Assembly: GCF_002127325.2 (NCBI RefSeq)
Contig: NC_035434.2
Location: forward strand, 80,208,664 to 80,272,663
DNA: 64,000 nt
Direction: 5' to 3'
From: Helianthus annuus
Lineage: Eukaryota; Streptophyta; Magnoliopsida; Asterales; Asteraceae
This document shows, piece by piece, positions 57,149 to 64,000 of this stretch (the first letter of the stretch is position 1; the number at the start of each line of letters is the position of its first letter). A model generated the notes under the pieces. It saw only the letters and a program-made list of their open reading frames with translations. It made no database searches and was not told where the DNA came from. The translations under genes and the position numbers were made by a program.

Positions 57149-58985
57149 TGATGTGTTGTAAAATACACATATTTGTCCCGTGTAAATTGTATAGTTTTTG
57201 TATAATTTTTATTTGTTTTATTTAGTTTTTAGTATTAGATTACATTATTTGGTGTTTTGGCAGGTCCTGGTACAAATGGAGCGAAAACGAGTGATAACTA
57301 AATGACCAGCGAGTTGGGCAAAGTGAGGTGCCAAAGACCGAATTAAAGTTGCCGCTATTTTCCGTGATTGGGTCAAGACCACTTATCTCTATAATTATTA
57401 TAAAATTAAAAGGCAAGATATCACATTATTGAGAAAACGGAGTGGGCCATGTGAATTCCTTATCCAATGCATGTTTACATGAATTTAGAGTTATTGGGCC
57501 ATTTATTTATCAACGGATGATATCTAAAAAAAAAAAAGAAAACCCTAAGATGTATACATATATATGGACGTAAAGTTGAAAGGAGGGGGGTGGTCTTCGA
57601 AAAACAACAATTGGCGGCAGCAACAGACAACATTAAAAAGGTGACATATTATCATTGTTTTTGGAGAAGAGGCACAAAGTCAACAGCAATTGGCGGCAAG
57701 GAGGTGATCAGGGAAAAAGGCATACGGTTGGACGACATCAGACGCAACTTGGAGGTAGGAGGCAACAAAGGATTTTTTGGGGGCTATTATCATTGTTCTC
57801 GAAAAAGCAATACATCAGTTGGGGATTATTATTTTCTTTCAAAAAAGCGAACAACCTCCACAGTGGGTCACGAAGAAACAGAAATATTCGGTTGCATATC
57901 ACGGGTTCAATATTATTCTTATTATTTTAATCTTTTGCATTGAACCCATGTCTTATTTGATTTTTAGAACTGAGTTTGAGATGTTTTTGATAAATATGAG
58001 TAGCTAAACGTTTTAACTACCTGGGTTTAGATGAACTAGTTGATTGTAATGCGTATTTGACATGATTTCGGTTATTTGGTGTGATTTACATAATTTTTCT
58101 TTGATATTGCATGTTGGTATGTTTTGATTATTTTATTAGTCAATAAATTCAGCGGTTTAGGCACAAAGAAATTCCCCCTAGACTTAGGATTTAATTTAAT
58201 TCGTTGATCTTAGGATTTTCGGGTTAGGTATTGTGTTGAGAAATTGACCAAGTTGACTAATAATTAAAATCACTATATTAAAACTTGCATCCTCATCCTG
58301 TGACTCGAAAGACGATTAGGGTGAGCTAGGTTATTAGCTAATTATTGGTGTGTAGATTGGGTGACCGATAGCTCGGGCTCGTTTATTGCATCGTAATTAG
58401 GGTTTCCTAGGATTTCAACTATCTAAGTTAGGTTTGCTTTGCGATTTTGGAACCCTCTCTCAACATCACTGTTTCTGAGGTCAAAAGGGTTCTAATTTCG
58501 TAGGATTTGGTATCGATAGCTCGAGCCGGTCCGTTCTAGCACTTCACATTTAGTCTTGCTTTCTCACTTGGGACATCTCTAGCGGGGGGTCAATTGAGGG
58601 AAATAGATATTTAACCGTTATCACTGTCACATTAGCATTGCATGATTCTAGGGATTCTATACCTAGGTAGCCTTTATCTCATATATATTTGATCACAATT
58701 TGCTCGCGTGTTTGCTTCGGTTGTCTGTTCTGGTTCCCACGTTTTCTTGCTTATTTTAGTTATTAATTAATTATTTAAAATCACTCAAAACAAATCTTAA
58801 AAATTGACTTTTTATTCGACAAAGGTTCATTATCTAGAGTTTGCATATAGTGTCCACGGATTGATATCCGGTCTTGCCATCTACACTACACTGCGACCGG
58901 TGTACTTGCCGATTGTGTGTGGTTTAGGTTGTGATTCCATTTTTAAAACTTGTTCGAATTTAAATATACACATTTTCACACATCA
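57149..58985 (+). repeat. T2 5' LTR
   Basis: 1837 bp, TGATGTGTTGTAAAATACAC...CACATCA. The first bases resemble the T1 LTR but the body does not. A short A-rich tract (about 57529) lies inside. ORFs such as 57590-57943 have no domain and I regard them as chance. Confidence 0.85.
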
Positions 58986-58991
58986 AGTTTT

Positions 58992-59009
58992 TGGCGCCGT
59001 TGCCGGGGA
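58992..59009 (+). other. T2 primer-binding site
   Basis: TGGCGCCGTTGCCGGGGA, six bases after the LTR end, the standard site of Athila/Tat elements. Confidence 0.9.
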
Positions 59010-59285
59010 CACTGGCACTTTAGAGAACGACCCGAGTCGTCTATTTAGTTGTTTATTTGCTTTCATAGATTTTCATTGCCTTTAGGTGCCTTTTGCTTGC
59101 AATTTGTGCCTTTAGGGTTAGATTTGCTTTGGTACTTAGATTAGATTTCTTCTCATTGTATGCACCACACTCGTTCACAGGGGCCACCTTCGTTTGCTGC
59201 TTCGTCTGAGCCCGAGTGAGATTTCCACGAGCACCTTCGCACTTCCCGAGCTAGTCAGGTACACACTTCATCTTCTACTTTCACT

Positions 59286-62200
59286 ATGGGTGATACCGAT
59301 CCCCCTCCTAGGAGAGTCGTCGCTGACTACGCCAGGCCGAACGCGGCCAATGCTCGTTCCAGCATTACCCGACCCGCTATCGGGGTTAATCGCTGGCAGA
59401 TTCCACCCCAGATCATCACGATGGTTACGAACACCATCCAATTCCATGGACTACCTTCTGAGGACCCGAATGTCCATCTCTCGCGCTTTTCAGCTATCTG
59501 CGATACGTTCCAGGAGCAAGGTGTCACCGAGGATGCCTGCAAGCTGCGCCTATTTCCATTCTCGCTCGCTGACCGCGCCCATGCTTGGTTGGAATCCCTT
59601 CCTGCGGGATCCATTACTACTTGGGCCGGTATGAAAGAAAAATTCTTAGGTAAGTATTTCCCTCCTTCCAAAACCGCTCGTCTGAGGAGCATGATCCAAG
59701 AGTTTCGTCAAAAGGAGGGAGATTCATTCTACGAGACATGGGAGCGTTTCAAGGAGTTATTACTCAAGTGTCCTCATCACGGATTTGAGGATTGGGCTTT
59801 AGTTGAGAGGTTCTATCATGGAGTGACGCCCACTACGAGGAATATGTTGAACACGACTGCCGGTGGCAATCTTCTGACCGCCAAGACACCTGATGAGTGC
59901 ATGGATATGTTCGAGGATATAGCGATGAGTAGCTACGAGTTTCCTGAGTCTAGAGATTCATCCACTACACATAGAGGAGTGCACAAGGTCGATGAGGTCA
60001 CCAGGATGCAAGCACAGATTGATGCTTTGAAGCAGCAGGTGAGTGATATGAAGGTGAGGAAAGAGCAGCTATGCGAGATATGCACAGGGAAGCATGACAC
60101 AGCCGTGTGTCCTATTGCCCCTGAGGAGTCACCGGAGCAGGTGGAGTTTGTGGGTAATCGGAATCAAGGAAATTTCGGGGAGCGTTACAATTCGAATTGG
60201 AGGAACCACCCGAATTTCAGTTGGAAGAACAACAACCCACCGGGGTTTCAGCCGCGTCAGAGTTTGTTTCAGGACGCAGGAGCAGGAGCAGGGGCGAGTT
60301 CGGGTACGAAAAACCCGACGATAGAGGAGATGCTGAGGCAAAACCAGGATACGTTAGCCCAGCAGACGCAGTTGCTGACACAGTTCATCACGCGAGAGGA
60401 TACTCGACATAAGGAGACACAGTCGAGGTTCATGGAGCACGAGACCTTCATGAAGAGTCAGAGCACTGCACTACAGAACCTGGAGAGGACAGTGGGTTCG
60501 CTGGCCGATCAGCTGAACCAGAGGCCTCAAGGTGGTCTCCCTAGTAGTACTGTTGGAAATCCGAACGCCACTGCAAAGGCTGTTACCACTAGGAGCGGAC
60601 GAGGGGCTGTTGAGGTCGAGCCGGTCGTCGATGAGGACCCGGAGGTCGACGAGGAGATTGAGATGGAGACACCTGCTGGCAGAGTGCACCCTAGGCTGCG
60701 CCCAGCAAGTACAGCACAGTCCAGCGGGTCTCCAGGGGAAGAGAAGGAGTTAGAGAAGGAGCCGACGAGGGTGTACAAGCCGACACCCCCTTACCCTGGT
60801 AGGTTAGTGAGGGGTAAGGACGCAGAGCAGTATGGTCGTTTCATGGAGATGTTGAAGAAGCTGCATGTGAACATTCCGTTCGTCGAGGCTTTGGCGAAGA
60901 TGCCAAAGTATGCGAAGTTTTTGAAGGATCTTCTTACGAATAAGAAGAAATTAGAGGATCTGTCGACTGTTACCCTGAGCGAGGAGTGTTCTGCCGTCTT
61001 GCAGAACAAGTTGCCGAAGAAAGTGTCTGATCCTGGTAGCTTTACCATCCCATGTCTGATTGGGAATCTTGCTGTCAGCAATGCGCTTGCTGACCTAGGT
61101 GCTAGCATAAATCTCATGCCCTATTCCATTTTCGCTAAGCTTGACCTAGGAGAGCCTTCCCCTACGCGCATGAGTATTCAGCTCGCCGATCGATCGGTAA
61201 AGTTTCCTAGGGGCATCGTGGAGAACATGCTAGTGAAGGTTGATAAATTCGTGTTCCCAGTTGACTTTGTCATCCTTGACATGGACGAGGACTCTGAGGT
61301 CCCACTGATTTTAGGTCGTCCATTCCTTGCCACGGCACGAGCCCTCATTGACGTGCACGACGGCAAGTTGACTCTTCGAGTGGATGAGGATGAGGTCACA
61401 TTCGACATTCAGCGTTCTATGAGGCATACCCAGCAGCATGATGACACTCTATACTTTATTGATACTCTTATGTCACATGTGGGTGGCCTTCTCAGCGAGA
61501 TTTGTGGGAGAGATGCGTCTGATACGCATGATGCTAGTATGGATGATCAGGGGAGTGAGGTCACTGAGCTAGATGTTGAGCAAGACCCTTTGTTGCAGGC
61601 TACCGAGCCTTCCCCTAGATTCGAGGTGTTTAAGGTCATCGAGGAGGAGGAGATCCCGAAGGAGAGACCGTCTGTTGAGGCACCCCCGCCCCTGGAGTTG
61701 AAGGAGCTGCCGTCTCATCTGGAGTACGCATTCTTGGGCGAGGGGTCTCAGTTACCCGTCATCATTTCTGCTGGATTGACGGAGGAGGAGAAGAAGAAGC
61801 TGATGAGTGTGTTGAAAGAGCATAGGCAGGCTATTGCGTGGAAGCTGATGGACATCAAGGGTATTAACCCTTCGTTTTGCACGCACAGGATCTTGATGGA
61901 GGAGGAGTTCAAGCCGGTGGTTCAGCCTCAGAGAAGGCTAAACCCTAATATGCAGGATGTTGTGAAGAAAGAGGTGATTAAGTTGCTGGATGCAGGACTG
62001 ATTTACCCGATTTCGGACTCTGCATGGGTGAGTCCCGTCCAGGTGGTCCCCAAGAAGGGGGGTATGACAGTGGTCGTCAACGATAGGGATGAGTTGATAC
62101 CCACCCGGACCGTCACCGGCTGGCGAGTTTGCATAGATTATCGCAGACTTAACGACGCCACGCGCAAGGATCACTTTCCTTTGCCGTTCATCGATCAGAT

Positions 62201-64000
62201 GCTGGAGCGACTGTCAGGACAGCAGTTTTACTGTTTTCTTGATGGATTCTCAGGTTATTTCCAGATCCCTATTGCACCAGAGGATCAGGAAAAGACCACA
62301 TTTACATGCCCCTTTGGCACCTTCGCGTATCGACGCATGCCATTTGGGTTATGTAATGCTCCAGCCACTTTTCAGCGCTGTATGGTGGCGATCTTTCATG
62401 AGTTGATCGAGGACTCCATGGAGGTGTTCATGGATGACTTTTCTGTGTTTGGGAGTTCCTTCGATCATTGTCTGCGTAATCTCGAGCGTGTGCTTATTCG
62501 ATGTGAGGAGACGAACCTGATGCTTAACTGGGAGAAGTGTCACTTTATGGTTCGAGAGGGGATTGTGCTAGGGCACAAGATTTCACAGGCGGGGCTGGAG
62601 GTGGATCAAGCCAAAGTTGATGTTATTTCCAAGCTCCCGCCGCCTACTTCTGTGAAGTCTATTCGGAGTTTCTTGGGTCATGCGGGATTCTACCGCCGTT
62701 TCATCCGCGACTTTTCGAAGATTGCTCGCCCGATGACCCAGCTGCTAGAGAAGGATAAGCCATTCGTATTTGACGATGAGTGTTTGAAGGCCTTCGAGCT
62801 GATTAGGGAGAGGTTAGTGAGTGCTCCCATTCTGATTGCTCCCGATTGGAGCCTCCCATTTGAGATCATGTGCGACGCCAGCGACTTTGCTGTTGGGGCC
62901 GTTTTAGGGCAGCGTAGGGAGAAGCACTTTCATCCCATCTATTACGCTAGCAAGACCCTAAACGACGCCCAAGAGAACTACACCACGACGGAGAAGGAGC
63001 TGCTGGCAGTCGTATTCGCGTGCGACAAATTCCGTTCGTATCTTGTGCTGTCGAAGACCATTATTTTCACGGATCATGCGGCCCTTCGCTACCTGTTTGC
63101 GAAGAAGGACGCGAAGCCTAGGCTTATTCGATGGATCTTGTTGCTTCAGGAGTTTGACCTAGAGATTAGGGACAAGAAGGGGGCTGAGAACGTAGCTGCG
63201 GATCATCTGTCGAGATTGGAGAGCCCCGAGATAGAGAAGACTCGGGAGGATAGGATTGGGGATGAGTTTCCCCATGAGGCGTTGATGTTTCTGAAAGCCC
63301 ACGAGGAGGGTTTTCCCTGGTTCGCTGATCTGGCGAATTACTTGTCTACAGGTGACCTTGTGGAGGGCATGACATATCAGCAAAAGAAGAAATTCTTTGC
63401 GGATGTCAAGCACTACATTTGGGAGGATCCGTACTTGTTTAGGATCGGTGCGGACCAGGTTATTAGGAGATGTGTGTTTGGGTCCGAGTCGCGCAGTATT
63501 CTGCGACATTGTCACGAGGGACCGACTGGTGGCCATTATGGTGCAGCTTATACCGCCAAACGCGTGTTTGATGCGGGATTTTATTGGCCGGCCATCTTTA
63601 GGGACGCACATGAGTTTGTGCGCAGCTGTGACGCCTGTCAGCGGACAGGAAATATCTCATCCCGTAATGAGATGCCCCAGAACCCCATTCAGGTGGTTGA
63701 GGTCTTTGATATTTGGGGTATTGATTTTATGGGTCCGTTCCCTATGTCGAGAGGGAACCGATACATCCTTGTCGCGGTAGATTATGTTTCTAAGTGGGTG
63801 GAGGCAGAGGCCTTGCCTACAAATGACGCGAGGGTTGTTGTGAGATTTTTGAGGAGATTGTTTGCTAGATTCGGGACACCGAAGTCCTTGATATCTGATC
63901 GAGGCACCCACTTCTGCAATTCACAGATGGAGAAGGTCTTGAAACGCTATGGGGTCACCCATCGGCTTTCGACGGCCTATCATCCACAGACGAGTGGGCA
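59286..64000 (+). CDS. gag-pol: T2 gag-pol polyprotein, Athila type, 3' partial
   Basis: I translated 59286-64000 codon by codon and found no stop: 1571 codons running off the window. Residues: Gag core about 40-200 ([37 protein letters not shown]); short zinc knuckle [13 protein letters not shown] from 263; protease D in [12 protein letters not shown] at 603; RT with [10 protein letters not shown] (D at 1050); RNase H D in [10 protein letters not shown] at 1197; integrase zinc finger from about 1408; integrase D in IDFMGPF at 1480 and D in LISDRGTHF at 1538. The third integrase residue lies beyond the edge. The same frame is open back to ATG 59160 except for a TGA at 59217-59219, so the true start may be upstream of 59286. 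A Glu-rich spacer (about 61540-61700) separates protease and RT. Confidence 0.93.
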   Translation, partial: MGDTDPPPRRVVADYARPNAANARSSITRPAIGVNRWQIPPQIITMVTNTIQFHGLPSEDPNVHLSRFSAICDTFQEQGVTEDACKLRLFPFSLADRAHAWLESLPAGSITTWAGMKEKFLGKYFPPSKTARLRSMIQEFRQKEGDSFYETWERFKELLLKCPHHGFEDWALVERFYHGVTPTTRNMLNTTAGGNLLTAKTPDECMDMFEDIAMSSYEFPESRDSSTTHRGVHKVDEVTRMQAQIDALKQQVSDMKVRKEQLCEICTGKHDTAVCPIAPEESPEQVEFVGNRNQGNFGERYNSNWRNHPNFSWKNNNPPGFQPRQSLFQDAGAGAGASSGTKNPTIEEMLRQNQDTLAQQTQLLTQFITREDTRHKETQSRFMEHETFMKSQSTALQNLERTVGSLADQLNQRPQGGLPSSTVGNPNATAKAVTTRSGRGAVEVEPVVDEDPEVDEEIEMETPAGRVHPRLRPASTAQSSGSPGEEKELEKEPTRVYKPTPPYPGRLVRGKDAEQYGRFMEMLKKLHVNIPFVEALAKMPKYAKFLKDLLTNKKKLEDLSTVTLSEECSAVLQNKLPKKVSDPGSFTIPCLIGNLAVSNALADLGASINLMPYSIFAKLDLGEPSPTRMSIQLADRSVKFPRGIVENMLVKVDKFVFPVDFVILDMDEDSEVPLILGRPFLATARALIDVHDGKLTLRVDEDEVTFDIQRSMRHTQQHDDTLYFIDTLMSHVGGLLSEICGRDASDTHDASMDDQGSEVTELDVEQDPLLQATEPSPRFEVFKVIEEEEIPKERPSVEAPPPLELKELPSHLEYAFLGEGSQLPVIISAGLTEEEKKKLMSVLKEHRQAIAWKLMDIKGINPSFCTHRILMEEEFKPVVQPQRRLNPNMQDVVKKEVIKLLDAGLIYPISDSAWVSPVQVVPKKGGMTVVVNDRDELIPTRTVTGWRVCIDYRRLNDATRKDHFPLPFIDQMLERLSGQQFYCFLDGFSGYFQIPIAPEDQEKTTFTCPFGTFAYRRMPFGLCNAPATFQRCMVAIFHELIEDSMEVFMDDFSVFGSSFDHCLRNLERVLIRCEETNLMLNWEKCHFMVREGIVLGHKISQAGLEVDQAKVDVISKLPPPTSVKSIRSFLGHAGFYRRFIRDFSKIARPMTQLLEKDKPFVFDDECLKAFELIRERLVSAPILIAPDWSLPFEIMCDASDFAVGAVLGQRREKHFHPIYYASKTLNDAQENYTTTEKELLAVVFACDKFRSYLVLSKTIIFTDHAALRYLFAKKDAKPRLIRWILLLQEFDLEIRDKKGAENVAADHLSRLESPEIEKTREDRIGDEFPHEALMFLKAHEEGFPWFADLANYLSTGDLVEGMTYQQKKKFFADVKHYIWEDPYLFRIGADQVIRRCVFGSESRSILRHCHEGPTGGHYGAAYTAKRVFDAGFYWPAIFRDAHEFVRSCDACQRTGNISSRNEMPQNPIQVVEVFDIWGIDFMGPFPMSRGNRYILVAVDYVSKWVEAEALPTNDARVVVRFLRRLFARFGTPKSLISDRGTHFCNSQMEKVLKRYGVTHRLSTAYHPQTSG

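Larger units (their letters stand above)
40310..64000 (+). mobile_element. C2: second copia element, rearranged, extends beyond the window
   Basis: LTR 40310-40768, tRNA-Met primer-binding site, G3 insertion (40881-50512), leader with TTTCGCTC array, long gag (51023-54939), non-coding region matching the C1 3' region, then an RT fragment cut by T2 at 57149. Protease, integrase and the first part of RT are absent, and the RT piece lies after the 3'-type region, reversing the C1 order. The 3' LTR is not in the window, so boundaries and TSD cannot be confirmed. Confidence 0.75.
57149..64000 (+). mobile_element. T2: Athila-type gypsy element, extends beyond the window
   Basis: 5' LTR 57149-58985, Athila/Tat primer-binding site, and an open gag-pol frame to the window edge. 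RT shows the Athila-like [15 protein letters not shown] and [10 protein letters not shown]. It inserted in the RT fragment of C2. The 3' half, including any envelope-like region and the 3' LTR, is outside. Confidence 0.92.

Noticed and set aside
57529..57545. A-rich tract as a poly(A) tail of a LINE or processed pseudogene
   Set aside because: It is short, inside the T2 LTR, and not preceded by coding sequence or bounded by a target duplication.
57590..58007. 117-, 91- and 76-codon ORFs in the T2 LTR
   Set aside because: Three overlapping frames with no domain in a region bounded by LTR ends; they look like chance open frames over an internally repetitive stretch.
58992..59009. tRNA gene fragment
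   Set aside because: It is the primer-binding site next to an LTR end; no cloverleaf can be formed around it.

Overview
This 64 kb window looks like repeat-dense nuclear DNA from a flowering plant, consisting of LTR retrotransposons nested inside one another. I found no host gene, tRNA, rRNA, CRISPR array or other prokaryotic feature. A eudicot, possibly Asteraceae, is a guess from the style of the element families. The evidence for plant DNA is the set of families: Ty3/gypsy chromoviruses with a C-terminal chromodomain, Athila-type gypsy elements with the TGGCGCCGTTGCC primer-binding site, and Sirevirus-like Ty1/copia elements primed by initiator tRNA-Met.

Layout from the outside in. G0 (minus) is a broken chromovirus: gag remnant 1-977, then an LTR from 1198. 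G2 (3723-39872, minus, TSD GTGGG) sits in that LTR and has two LTRs of about 3.5 kb around only about 0.6 kb of interior. C1 (6107-34571, plus copia, TSD AAGTG) sits in the left LTR of G2. Two elements sit in the 3' region of C1: G1 (15284-25662, plus chromovirus, TSD TTAAC) and T1 (25715-33518, plus Athila-type with gag-protease only, TSD ACCCT). To the right, C2 (from 40310, plus copia, running off the window) contains G3 (40881-50512, minus chromovirus, TSD AAAAC) in its leader and T2 (from 57149, plus Athila, running off the window) in its RT remnant. Undisturbed target sequences for two insertions are visible elsewhere in the window (38710-38714 for C1; 56367-56371 for G1), which supports the nesting.

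Coding capacity. G3 keeps an uninterrupted gag-pol-chromodomain frame and near-identical LTRs, so it is the youngest complete element. T2 keeps an uninterrupted gag-protease-RT-RNase H-integrase frame of 1571 codons from 59286 to the window edge. G0, G1, C1, C2 and T1 carry stops, frameshifts or deletions.

Most interesting signals are non-coding. (1) A putative hairpin/pseudoknot lies in the 3' non-coding region of both copia elements, with a compensatory base-pair change between them. (2) An array of paired inverted repeats in the G1 LTR has stems that change in a compensatory way from unit to unit. (3) A short GT-AG intron lies in the gag of all three chromoviruses. (4) Several families carry their own dispersed short motif (TTTCGCTC, GTCCGA, GGTTGCGAGTCGCAACC, CACGGGGCCGTG) in LTRs and untranslated regions.
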